Source: an uncultured Parabacteroides sp.
GTDB lineage: Bacteria > Bacteroidota > Bacteroidia > Bacteroidales > Tannerellaceae
Direction: 5' to 3'
Assembly: GCA_910577325.1 (NCBI GenBank)
Contig: CAJTMR010000016.1
Coordinates: 1-64,000, forward strand
DNA: 64,000 bases
Part shown: in pieces, positions 38,101 to 45,629 of the stretch
Position numbering within the stretch: the stretch's first letter is position 1
Layout of the letters: each line of letters opens with the position of its first letter
Notes under the pieces: generated by a model
What the model saw: only the letters and a program-made list of their open reading frames with translations
Told to the model about the DNA's origin: nothing
The model's database searches: none
Made by a program: the position numbers and the translations under genes

Positions 38101-39147
38101 AAACGTCGTAAGGAATTGACCGACAAGTATGCAAACGGAGCAGGTGTCGACTGGAAGAAGGAGATCGCCGATTATGCCGACTATCTGAAGAAGCAAGGTC
38201 CTATCACTCCAGTAATGCCTGAAAAGGCTGCTTCCGTGAAGGAAAAGAACGTGAAGGCAAAAGGCTGGCCGTTCGGTGCTGACCGTATCAAGGAAATGTT
38301 GGCTAAGGAACCCGAGACACGTAAGGAGGTCGAGATCGCTCCGGGTGTGAAGGTAAACTTCGTCCGTATTCCTGCCGGCGAATTCGTGATGGGTAGCTAT
38401 CGTGGCGAACCGGATGCTTATCCGACAGCCAAAGTGAAGATCAGCAAAGGCTTCTGGATGGCAGAGCTGGAGACAACGAACGAACAGTTCCAGACCGTAT
38501 TCCCTGAACATGACAGCCGTTTCGTGGATCAGCAGTGGAAAGACCACGTAGTCCAGGGATATCCGGCAAACAAACCGGAACAGCCTGTAATTCGTGTCAG
38601 CTACAACGATGCTATGGAATTTTGTCAGAAGTTGAGCGAAAAGACTGGTCTGAACATTACGCTTCCGACAGAAGCGCAGTGGGAGTGGGCTTGTCGTGCC
38701 GGTAGCGACCAGGACTTTTGGTACGGTGACATGCATACGGACTTCGGTAAGAAGGACAACCTGGCAGACAAGACAACATTGTTGCTTGCCGTTTACGGTG
38801 TAGACCCTCAGCCGATGGCGAAGACGAACCCGTGGTACAAGTACTATACCTTCCTTCCGAAAGAAGAAAGCGTGGACGACGGTAATCTGGTTCAGGTAGG
38901 TGGCAAGGCCTATGAAGCCAATCCGTTCGGTCTGTACAGCATGCACGGAAACGTAGCCGAATGGACCCGTTCCGACTATGTATCGTACCCGTATAATGAA
39001 AAGACGAAAGAGACATCCGAATACAAGGTTGCCCGCGGCGGTTCTTATATCGACCGTCCGAAGTATGCGGCTTCCCACACGCGTAAGGCTTACTATCCGT
39101 ACCAGCGTGTGTTCAATGTCGGTTTCCGTATGATCATTGAAGATTGA
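35152..39147 (+). CDS. giant secreted protein: NPCBM-like, TolB-like propeller, cytochrome c and SUMF domains
   Basis: The 1331-residue protein has a signal peptide (to about residue 20, MVSAG). Residues about 50-190 resemble an NPCBM carbohydrate-binding domain (KEYKHGVFCHANG). A helical region spans about 210-345, and a TolB/hydrazine-synthase-alpha-like propeller about 395-800 (RVMFTQ, YLPDGRVIATSN, GRVMYTRWEYTD). Haem c sites are CIGCH (824-828) and CIACH (874-878). A SUMF/EgtB/PvdO-type domain runs from about 1069 to the end (VRIPAGEFVMGS, LPTEAQWEWACRAG, ARGGSYID). The cysteine used by true formylglycine-generating enzymes after GGSY is absent (AASHTR), so it probably does not make formylglycine. 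It should be a periplasmic or surface redox enzyme needing cytochrome c maturation. The substrate is unknown. Confidence 0.75.
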   Translation: MNKYYLLVSLLLSSSVMVSAGPKQKKAETWIDASVKAKTELQAKLKKSGMPIISTWMKHKAKAEPFVVDLKGVEKLVLVTAGGPDGTDYDQAVWANARLIKADGTAVWLDEVPYEYGVAGWANPKMNTNAYDHEIVIAGKEYKHGVFCHANGTLVYPINGQYVRFEAEVGIDDTSSGGSVFFQALNTVPTFVGEELNTKYPKEIGMLGAVLDGLDTWLITPDASVEKQAADNAIARLKDSAYYSNVARQIANEKDLNTQIRKYLELVEKVQELYTLQNDLEWLNVEAVKLAFADMKKQKGYDAAKYEPMLNELVRLEKKGFKGIYNGDEQAVADAKKALECKRAILLANPLLDADKIVAARFKVGSKAHQIMTPSLGTQANNWSNQESAGRSGFDAEIVELSNLRGDIQMRQVYKPKNGSSIADLKLHWNGDRVMFTQTQDDKRWNIYEVNLDGTGFKPLVENDEPDLEFYDGTYLPDGRVIATSNIGYQGVPCVNGSDAVGNMVLYNPKDKSMRRLTFDQDANWNPVIMNNGRVMYTRWEYTDLTHYYSRIVMHMNPDGTENKALYGSGSMFPNSTFDIQPLPGHGSAFVGIISGHHGVARSGRMIIFDPTKGRKSTAGMVQEIPHRNRPVKEEIKDQLVNGVWPQFIKPTPLNDKYFLVAAKLDPHALWGLYLVDVYDNVTCLMQAEGEGYISPILVRKSKTPPAIPDRVKLNEKEATFFIQDIYEGEGLKGIPRGTVKSLRLHAYEYAYVKTKSDHNWHGIQSGWDIKRILGTVPVEEDGSVIFKAPANTPISIQPLDKDGVAIQWMRSWVTGQPGEVVSCIGCHEDQNQIAIPKRVIASQKAPSALTLPEGGIRSFTFDLEVQPILDRACIACHNGEGKAFDLRGGKKDKLGYGTSYLNLHPYVHRQGGEGDMVVLQPYEYHPNTSELVRLLKKGHHNVKLTDKEWKTLYNWIDYNAPDKGYFDANVLTDLPYKGFDQIKRRKELTDKYANGAGVDWKKEIADYADYLKKQGPITPVMPEKAASVKEKNVKAKGWPFGADRIKEMLAKEPETRKEVEIAPGVKVNFVRIPAGEFVMGSYRGEPDAYPTAKVKISKGFWMAELETTNEQFQTVFPEHDSRFVDQQWKDHVVQGYPANKPEQPVIRVSYNDAMEFCQKLSEKTGLNITLPTEAQWEWACRAGSDQDFWYGDMHTDFGKKDNLADKTTLLLAVYGVDPQPMAKTNPWYKYYTFLPKEESVDDGNLVQVGGKAYEANPFGLYSMHGNVAEWTRSDYVSYPYNEKTKETSEYKVARGGSYIDRPKYAASHTRKAYYPYQRVFNVGFRMIIED

Positions 39148-39188
39148 TAAACAAGATGTATTGATAACATCTATCAACCCATGGAGAG

Positions 39189-39258
39189 CACAGATGTGGC
39201 AGATTGCCACCGGTTATTTCATTAAACGATTAATCTGCGTACATTTGCCGCATCTGTG
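39189..39258. repeat. stem-loop between the giant cytochrome gene and the ccsBA-like gene
   Basis: CACAGATGTGGC (39189-39200) pairs with 39247-39258, with an inner AGATT/AATCT pair (39201-39205, 39232-39236). It sits in the 130-base gap and could moderate read-through. Confidence 0.45.
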
Positions 39259-39277
39259 AACTCTAATTAAATAGTAA

Positions 39278-41713
39278 ATGAAAACAAATCTCGAAAGATT
39301 TTTCTCCTCCTTTGTAACGACGATCGTCCTGTTACTGATTTATGCCTTTGGCTTGGCCGTTGCCACTTTCATTGAAAAGTATCACGGTACAGCTATAGCC
39401 AAAGCGATGGTTTATTATTCCCCCTTGTTTTTCCTGCTCCAATTTCTTTTAGTCGTCAACTTCATAGCGGCTACCCTCAAACACCAATACCTGAAACGCG
39501 GCAGATGGGGACTGATGCTGACTCATTTCGCCTTTATCGTTATCCTTCTTGGCGCCCTGACCTCTTTCCTTTTCGGCGAAGAAGGAATCCTGCATTTGCG
39601 CGAAGGGGAGACAAGCAACCAGATTGCTGTCCGCACTTCCGATAACACGACTTTTCATACCCTGCCTTTTTCTGTAGAACTGAAGAAATTCACCTTAACC
39701 CGCTATCCCGGTTCCGCCAGCCCCTCTTCCTACGAGAGCGAAGTGATCGTCCATGTGGATGGGGAAGACCGTGAAGAGCGGATCTTTATGAATAACGTAT
39801 TAGATGTAAAAGGATACCGCTTCTTCCAGGCCTCCTATGACCAGGATGAACAAGGAACCATCCTCTCCGTTAACCGCGACGTGGCGGGACGGAACCTCAC
39901 CTATGCCGGATACCTGTTACTGGTTATCGGCCTGATCTTTTGCCTGGTAGGTAAAAACTCCCGCTTCATGCGGCAGAGTCGCCGCTTGAAAGAGCTGCGT
40001 AAGGCGGCCGGCACAACGGTCGTGCTGCTTGCGCTCCTTGCTGTTTCCCTGTCCGTAAATGCCAAAGAAAAGGCTTCCCCGATGCTGGATGCCGTACAGA
40101 AATATGTGGTAAGTCCGGAGCATGCCGCCCTCTTCGGCGTCCTCCCGGTCCAGTCGGGCAGTGGCCGTATGATGCCGGTCAATACCTTTTCTTCCGAGAT
40201 TCTTCGTAAGCTCCATAAGTCGGATAAGATCGGTCGGTTGAACTCCGACCAGTTCCTCTTGAGCCTTTTAGCTATGCCGGATATGTGGATGCGGGTTCCT
40301 TTCATTGCCTTCTCCAATCCGGAACTGGCTGCCTACTATGACCTGACGGATGGCGAATGCGCCTATATCCAGGTTTTCGACAGCAACGGCAACTACAAGT
40401 TGCAGGAGAAGTTGGAAGAAGCCTATAACAAGATGCCAGCTCAGCGTACGCGTTTTGACAAGGACCTGATGAAACTGGACGAGCAGTTGAACATATTCCA
40501 CCAGTTGGTCAACCACCAGATGCTGAACCTTTTCCCGAAAGAAGACGATCCGAATCATAAATGGTATGCGCCCGGTGACGACCTTTCCGCCTTCAGCGGC
40601 AAAGACTCCATGTTCGTCTCCCGCATTCTCGACTGGTATTTAGGCGAGGTGCAGGAAGGCTTGAAGAGTGGCGACTGGGCGAAAGCCGATGAAGTGGTCG
40701 GTATGATCGATACCTACCAGCAAGCTAAAAACAAGACGCTCGATATCAGTCCTAAACGCATGCAGGCCGAATTGAAGTATAATAAGATGGATGTCTTCCG
40801 CTATTGCAAGATCGGCTATCTGGTCTTGGGCGGATTGCTGTTGGTCTTTTCCTTTGCGATGTTGTTCCGCCGGAGCCGTTGGATGAAAGTGGTCTCCTGG
40901 CTGTTGGGCATCGGTGTGCTGGTCGTCTTCCATTACCATATGTTCGGTATGGGGATGCGTTGGTATATCGGTGGTTATGCGCCCTGGAGCAATTCCTATG
41001 AGACGATGGTGTATGTAGGGTGGGCGACTGTCCTTGCCGGATTGTTGTTTGCACGTCGCAGTACGATTACCTTTGCGTTGGCCACCCTGTTCGGGGGGAT
41101 CATACTTTTTGTGTCCAGTCTGAACTGGATGGATCCGGAGATCAATCCGCTTGTGCCGGTATTGAAGTCACCGTGGTTGATGTTCCATGTAGCGGTCATT
41201 GTTGCCGCTTACGGCTTTTTCGGTATCAGTTGCCTGATCGGGTTGACCAATATGGTGATGATGTCCGTCACCGGAAAGAAGAACGGAGAGATTTTGAAAG
41301 CCCGTATCACCGAGCTGAGCATCGTAAACGAAATGTCCCTTTGGGTCGGTCTTGCCCTGATGACTGTCGGCACTTTCCTTGGCGCCGTCTGGGCGAATGA
41401 GTCTTGGGGACGCTATTGGGGCTGGGACCCGAAAGAAACCTGGGCGCTGATCACGATGGTCGTATATGCCCTCGTGACCCATCTCCACCTGGTGAAACGC
41501 TGGAATACTCTCTGGCTGTTCAACCTGACATCCGTGATTGCGTTCGCCTCCGTCCTGATGACCTTCTTCGGGGTCAATTATTTCCTGAGCGGGATGCATT
41601 CATACGGTCAAAATGATAATGTGCATGGAATATTCACCTATCTTTATATCGCCTTAGGAGTAGTCATCGTCTTGGCTGTCCTTTCATATGGAAAGTGGAA
41701 GATAAGGGAATGA
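39278..41713 (+). CDS. fused ResB-CcsA type cytochrome c haem-attachment protein (System II)
   Basis: The 811-residue polytopic protein has three N-terminal helices and a periplasmic beta region like ResB/CcsB, a fourth helix near 210-228, and a long periplasmic part. The C-terminal CcsA-like half has eight or so helices. The haem-handling WWD-type motif WGRYWGWDPKETW is at about residues 710-722, with conserved His in the surrounding loops (YHYHMFGMG is not this motif; the VTHLHLV stretch follows it). System II proteins carry haem across the membrane and attach it to CxxCH motifs. The two cytochrome c proteins encoded just upstream are the obvious clients. It supports a dedicated maturation module in this cluster. 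Confidence 0.88.
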   Translation: MKTNLERFFSSFVTTIVLLLIYAFGLAVATFIEKYHGTAIAKAMVYYSPLFFLLQFLLVVNFIAATLKHQYLKRGRWGLMLTHFAFIVILLGALTSFLFGEEGILHLREGETSNQIAVRTSDNTTFHTLPFSVELKKFTLTRYPGSASPSSYESEVIVHVDGEDREERIFMNNVLDVKGYRFFQASYDQDEQGTILSVNRDVAGRNLTYAGYLLLVIGLIFCLVGKNSRFMRQSRRLKELRKAAGTTVVLLALLAVSLSVNAKEKASPMLDAVQKYVVSPEHAALFGVLPVQSGSGRMMPVNTFSSEILRKLHKSDKIGRLNSDQFLLSLLAMPDMWMRVPFIAFSNPELAAYYDLTDGECAYIQVFDSNGNYKLQEKLEEAYNKMPAQRTRFDKDLMKLDEQLNIFHQLVNHQMLNLFPKEDDPNHKWYAPGDDLSAFSGKDSMFVSRILDWYLGEVQEGLKSGDWAKADEVVGMIDTYQQAKNKTLDISPKRMQAELKYNKMDVFRYCKIGYLVLGGLLLVFSFAMLFRRSRWMKVVSWLLGIGVLVVFHYHMFGMGMRWYIGGYAPWSNSYETMVYVGWATVLAGLLFARRSTITFALATLFGGIILFVSSLNWMDPEINPLVPVLKSPWLMFHVAVIVAAYGFFGISCLIGLTNMVMMSVTGKKNGEILKARITELSIVNEMSLWVGLALMTVGTFLGAVWANESWGRYWGWDPKETWALITMVVYALVTHLHLVKRWNTLWLFNLTSVIAFASVLMTFFGVNYFLSGMHSYGQNDNVHGIFTYLYIALGVVIVLAVLSYGKWKIRE

Positions 41714-41784
41714 AATCTGTATGTTTAAATCAGATAGAACTAATAACGAATAAAAATAGTACAAACACTTAAAATTAATTAGTC

Positions 41785-42099
41785 ATGAGAACATTTAATC
41801 ACGTCGGTATCGTAACATCCGACCAAGTAGAAGGTGCAGTATTGAACGAAGGTTTGAAAGTATGGTTGACAGACTATAGCAAAAGCCCGAACCGCATCGA
41901 ATTCCTGAAATTTGAAGAAGGAAGCTGCCTGCCCGAATTGGTACAGAAACAGGGGCATATCGCCTACACCGTTCCTTCCCTGGAAGAAGAACTGAAAGGC
42001 AAGAAAGTGATCTTCGGCCCGGCCGTATGCGACGAACACCTGACGATCGCTTTCATTGAAGAAGAAGGCATCGCTATCGAAATCATGGAAATCAAATAA
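41785..42099 (+). CDS. small VOC/glyoxalase-like protein
   Basis: The 104-residue cytoplasmic protein opens FNHVGIVTSD and ends IAFIEEEGIAIEIMEIK, the start and metal-end pattern of a vicinal-oxygen-chelate domain. Candidate ligands are His5, His55 in GHIAYTV and a C-terminal Glu. VOC proteins include isomerases, epimerases and dioxygenases. Lying 35 bases before dhaK, it may isomerise or epimerise the substrate of the kinase/thiolase module. This role is inferred. Confidence 0.65.
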   Translation: MRTFNHVGIVTSDQVEGAVLNEGLKVWLTDYSKSPNRIEFLKFEEGSCLPELVQKQGHIAYTVPSLEEELKGKKVIFGPAVCDEHLTIAFIEEEGIAIEIMEIK

Positions 42100-42134
42100 T
42101 ATCATTAATAACTTAAATAAAGGAGGAAAGTACC

Positions 42135-43151
42135 ATGTCAGACATGAAGACAAAATTTATAAATGATCCCGAACAGATAACACCCGAATTGTTGGAAGGC
42201 TATGTATTGGCATACCCCGACCAAGTGAAATTAGGTGGTGAAAATATCGTTGTACGTGCTAATCCGAAGAGTGAAGACAAAGTCGCTATCGTCACTTTGG
42301 GCGGTTCCGGCCATGAACCTGCATTAAGCGGATTCGTAGGCGAAGGTATGCTCGACTGCTCCGTTGTGGGCGATATTTTTGCTGCTCCTGGTGCACAACG
42401 CCTGTTCCAGGCTTTACAGCTGATGAAACGTGAAGCCGGTATCCTGTTGGTTGTCCTGAACCATTCGGGTGACGTGATGAGTGCAAACATGGCTTGCCAA
42501 TTGGCAGAACGCGTAGGCATCAAGGTGAAACAAGTACTGACTCATGATGATATCAGTGCCGGTATCGGCGCTAATACCGACGATCGTCGCGGCCTGGCCG
42601 GATGCGTGCCTTTGTATAAGATCTTGGGAGCCGCATCGGAAGAAGGCAAATCACTGGACGAACTGGTTGAGATCGCAGAACGTTATAACCAGAACGTTGC
42701 AACTTTGGCTGTTGCCATGCGTTCTTGTACACATCCCCAGAACGGCGGTATGATCACCGATCTGCCCCAAGGTGTCATGGAGATCGGCATGGGCCAGCAC
42801 GGTGAAGGCGGTGGCGGACAGAAACCGCTTGTATCTGCCAACGATACGGCTGCCGAAATGGTAGACCTGCTTTGCCAGCAGCTCAAGCCGAAAGCAGGCG
42901 ACAAGATGATGCTTGTCATCAACGGTGTAGGAGCGACTACCCACATGGAGTTGAACATCATCTTCCGCAAAGCCTACAAAGAGTTGGAAGCCCGTGGCCT
43001 CCAGGTTGTCGTGAGCCGCATCCAGGAAATCCTGACCGTACAGGAACAGGCCGGTTTCCAGATGATCATGGCTATCCTCGATGAGGATCATATCGACTAC
43101 CTGAAAAACAAACGTGCGGATGCACCTTATTGGACAACAATCGGTAAATAA
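42135..43151 (+). CDS. dhaK: dihydroxyacetone-kinase-type substrate-binding subunit DhaK
   Basis: The 338-residue protein has the DhaK signature GGSGHEPALSGFVGEGMLDC and the substrate-binding His in MGQHGEGG (His222), which in DhaK forms a covalent hemiaminal with the ketone. A strong ribosome site (AGGAGG at 42121-42126) precedes the ATG. DhaL follows after 7 bases. No DhaM phosphotransferase subunit is nearby, so phosphoryl transfer probably uses ATP directly. The clustered LsrF homologue suggests the substrate may be a hydroxyketone other than dihydroxyacetone. Confidence 0.92.
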   Translation: MSDMKTKFINDPEQITPELLEGYVLAYPDQVKLGGENIVVRANPKSEDKVAIVTLGGSGHEPALSGFVGEGMLDCSVVGDIFAAPGAQRLFQALQLMKREAGILLVVLNHSGDVMSANMACQLAERVGIKVKQVLTHDDISAGIGANTDDRRGLAGCVPLYKILGAASEEGKSLDELVEIAERYNQNVATLAVAMRSCTHPQNGGMITDLPQGVMEIGMGQHGEGGGGQKPLVSANDTAAEMVDLLCQQLKPKAGDKMMLVINGVGATTHMELNIIFRKAYKELEARGLQVVVSRIQEILTVQEQAGFQMIMAILDEDHIDYLKNKRADAPYWTTIGK

Positions 43152-43158
43152 GCGAGAT

Positions 43159-43773
43159 ATGAAACAACTGACTATCGAGAATTTCAAGGCAATGTTGAAC
43201 AACGCCTTGAAGAACATCAAAGAACGCGAAAACGAATTTTCCAAACTGGATGCCGTTATCGGTGACGGAGACCACGGCCAGGCAATCGTGACAGCCATGT
43301 CCGCTATCGTTGCTACGGCTCAGAAAGGAACGGAGTTCAAAGCCATGCTGAACGACATGGGCTTTGACGTTATGTTGCAGGTAAGCGGTTCCACCAGTAC
43401 GCTGTTGGGCGCTTTCTTCTTAGGAATGAGCGACCATGCTTCCGGAATGGAGCTGGATGCAGCCGGAGTGAAAGCCATGTTTGCCGGCGGCCTTGCCAAC
43501 GTGCAGAAACAGACGAAAGCTCAGAAAGGCGACAAGACCATGATGGACGCCCTGATCCCGGCCATAGAGGCCATTCAGGCATGTTCTTCGGACGACATCA
43601 AGGAAATCCTCGAAGCCGGAGCGAAGGCCGCCCTTGCCGGTGCTGCTTCGACGGTGGAAATGAAAGCCAACTTCGGCCGTGCCCGTAACTACGGCGAACG
43701 CTCCATCGGTTATGCCGACAGCGGAGCTACCTCTTGGAGCTGCATGTTCGAATCGTTTGCACAAGCGCTTTAA
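43159..43773 (+). CDS. dhaL: dihydroxyacetone-kinase-type nucleotide-binding subunit DhaL
   Basis: The 204-residue protein starts at the ATG at 43159, 7 bases after dhaK; a longer frame overlapping dhaK is not supported. The Mg-nucleotide site is LDAVIGDGDHG, with Asp31, Asp36 and Asp38 matching the three DhaL aspartates, and SGSTSTLLGAFF is the Ser/Thr-rich phosphate loop. It should phosphorylate the ketone bound by DhaK. A perfect stem-loop follows before the lsrF-like gene. Confidence 0.92.
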   Translation: MKQLTIENFKAMLNNALKNIKERENEFSKLDAVIGDGDHGQAIVTAMSAIVATAQKGTEFKAMLNDMGFDVMLQVSGSTSTLLGAFFLGMSDHASGMELDAAGVKAMFAGGLANVQKQTKAQKGDKTMMDALIPAIEAIQACSSDDIKEILEAGAKAALAGAASTVEMKANFGRARNYGERSIGYADSGATSWSCMFESFAQAL

Positions 43774-43781
43774 GGAATTAT

Positions 43782-43818
43782 GATTTGTGATTTATGTGTC
43801 GATCATAAATCACAAATC
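43782..43818 (+). repeat. perfect 15-bp stem-loop between dhaL and the lsrF-like gene
   Basis: GATTTGTGATTTATG (43782-43796) pairs perfectly with 43804-43818, loop TGTCGAT. Tandem AATCATAAAT-like units continue to 43856, right up to the next start codon. It could be a regulatory or mRNA-processing structure. Confidence 0.6.
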
Positions 43819-43862
43819 CCCAAATCATAAATCATAAATTTAAAATCATAAATCAAAAAGCT

Positions 43863-44735
43863 ATGGCAGATATGGATGGGTTCAGAGAAGCGAATAATTT
43901 CGGCTTCGGACAAACTTCCCAATTTGACAATTTTCATGTAAAAGGTGCGTCTAACTACTCTTGGGGTATGAAAGACCGCCTCTCTCGTATCTTCAACCCG
44001 AAAACAGGCCGTGCCGTCATGTTGGCATTCGACCACGGGTTTATCATGGGCCCGACTTCAGGTTTGGAACGTATCGATCTGAATATCGTTCCCCTCGTAC
44101 AATATGCTGACTGTATCATGTGTACGCGCGGTATCTTGCAGACTTCCATTCCGGCCAACATCAACAAGCCCGTCTGCCTCCGTTCGGATGCCGGTTCTAC
44201 GATCCTGACGGAGTTGAACCGTAACGTCCTGATCGATGTGGAAGATGCGATCCGTTGCAATGCTTCCGCTATGGCGGTCATGTTCTCGGCCGGCGACGGC
44301 GAACAGGAAGCCATTACGGCAGCCAACCTGGTGGAAGCTGTCGACATGGGTAACCGCTACGGCATCCCCGTCATGGGTGTGACGGCTGTCGGCAAACAGA
44401 TGGCGCGCGACTCCCGCTATTTCGCACTCGCATCACGCGTATGCGCCGAAAACGGTGCTTCTATCGTGAAGACTTACTACTGCGACGGTTTCGAAAAGGT
44501 TGCTGCCGCTTGCCCGGTTCCCGTAGTGATCGCCGGAGGTAAGAAACTGCCTGAAAAGGAAGCGCTCGAACTCTGCTACAACGCCGTTAACGACGGAGCT
44601 GCCGGTGTCGATATGGGACGTAACGTGTTCCAGAGCGAAAACCCGGCTGCCATGATCCAGGCCGTACACGCTGTCGTACACGAAGGTCTGACACCGGAAC
44701 AAGGCTTTGAAATGTTCATGGATTTATCAAAATAA
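43863..44735 (+). CDS. lsrF: LsrF-type thiolase/class I aldolase
   Basis: The 290-residue protein closely resembles LsrF (3-hydroxy-5-phosphonooxypentane-2,4-dione thiolase). Shared stretches include RLSRIFNPKTG, VMLAFDHG, GLERID, MCTRGIL, VIAGGKKLPE and GVDMGRNVFQS. The Schiff-base Lys is in IVKTYY at position 203, as in LsrF. LsrF uses CoA to split the phosphorylated autoinducer-2 derivative into acetyl-CoA and dihydroxyacetone phosphate. The usual lsrK, lsrG and transporter genes are absent; DhaK/DhaL and a VOC-like protein stand in their place. The archaeal-type ADH synthase family is a more distant alternative. Confidence 0.85.
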   Translation: MADMDGFREANNFGFGQTSQFDNFHVKGASNYSWGMKDRLSRIFNPKTGRAVMLAFDHGFIMGPTSGLERIDLNIVPLVQYADCIMCTRGILQTSIPANINKPVCLRSDAGSTILTELNRNVLIDVEDAIRCNASAMAVMFSAGDGEQEAITAANLVEAVDMGNRYGIPVMGVTAVGKQMARDSRYFALASRVCAENGASIVKTYYCDGFEKVAAACPVPVVIAGGKKLPEKEALELCYNAVNDGAAGVDMGRNVFQSENPAAMIQAVHAVVHEGLTPEQGFEMFMDLSK

Positions 44736-44741
44736 GAAGTC

Positions 44742-45629
44742 ATGCGCAAATTATTTACCTATCTCTGTTCCGCATTGCTGTTAGTGACTGCTACTTCCTG
44801 CGAGAAGAAAACGGAAAAATTGCTGTTAGGCGGTTCCGGTTGGAACAAGATCGTGATCATCGATAAGAACACCAAGCAGGTAGAGTGGGAGCATCCCCTT
44901 GAAAAAGGCTGGGAATGCAACTCTGCTGTTGCCACTCCCGACGGCAATATCCTCTTTGCCTATGCCAGAGGTGCGAAGCTGATCGACCGTAACCATCAGG
45001 AGATCTGGAATATTGCCGCTCCCGATACTTGCGAGATGCAGACAGCCCGCGTGTTGCCCGACGGCAACTACCTGTTAGGCTGGGTAGGTCATCCGGCTGT
45101 CATCATGGAGGTGAGCCCGAAGGGGGATATCCTGTCGCGCACCGAATATGAGACAGGTATCGAACATCCGCACGCTCAGTTCCGCCAGTTGAACAAGAAC
45201 AAGCGCGGTAACTACCTGATGCCCCTCTTTGCCACTTCCGATGTGCGCGAGATCTCTCCGGCGGGCGAAGTCGTGAAGGCCACCCGTCTCGAAGGGACGC
45301 CGTTCACGACATTGGCGTTGGCCGGCGGGAACCACTGGGTAGCCTGTGGCGACGGCCACTCCCTGATGGAAGTGAACCTCGACAATGGCGAAATAACCCG
45401 CCGTTACGGTGAGAACGACATCAAAGGCGCCCGCCTGTTCTTCGTCGCCGGCCTGCTTCCTGCAAAGGATGGCGGCCTGTACGTCTGCAACTGGCAGGGA
45501 CATGACAAGAATGCCGTAGAGGCCAATAGCCCCCAGGTATTCGAAATCAACGACAAAGGCGAAATAATCTGGAGTCTGAACGACAATGAGAAGTTCGGTA
45601 TGATTTCTACGATTAGCGCGATAGAATAA
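44742..45629 (+). CDS. beta-propeller (PQQ-like) lipoprotein
   Basis: The 295-residue protein has a lipobox ending Cys20 (TATSC). Repeated strands of the PQQ/arylsulfotransferase-like propeller type follow (KLLLGGSGWNKIVIID, TPDGNILFAYARGAKLID, LPDGNYLLGWVG, GGLYVCNWQGH). It begins 6 bases after the lsrF-like stop, so it belongs to the same transcript. The role is probably ligand binding or a surface enzyme scaffold. No catalytic residues can be named. Confidence 0.7.
   Translation: MRKLFTYLCSALLLVTATSCEKKTEKLLLGGSGWNKIVIIDKNTKQVEWEHPLEKGWECNSAVATPDGNILFAYARGAKLIDRNHQEIWNIAAPDTCEMQTARVLPDGNYLLGWVGHPAVIMEVSPKGDILSRTEYETGIEHPHAQFRQLNKNKRGNYLMPLFATSDVREISPAGEVVKATRLEGTPFTTLALAGGNHWVACGDGHSLMEVNLDNGEITRRYGENDIKGARLFFVAGLLPAKDGGLYVCNWQGHDKNAVEANSPQVFEINDKGEIIWSLNDNEKFGMISTISAIE

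Noticed and set aside
35152..39147. Formylglycine-generating activity for the C-terminal SUMF domain
   Set aside because: The cysteine expected after the GGSY segment is replaced (AASHTR), so sulfatase activation is unlikely.
37705..39210. A 501-codon open frame antisense to the giant cytochrome/SUMF gene
   Set aside because: It is a shadow of codon bias in the real gene; the opposite strand has signal peptide, haem motifs and a SUMF domain. The same applies to long antisense frames over the PurF-like gene, carA and carB.
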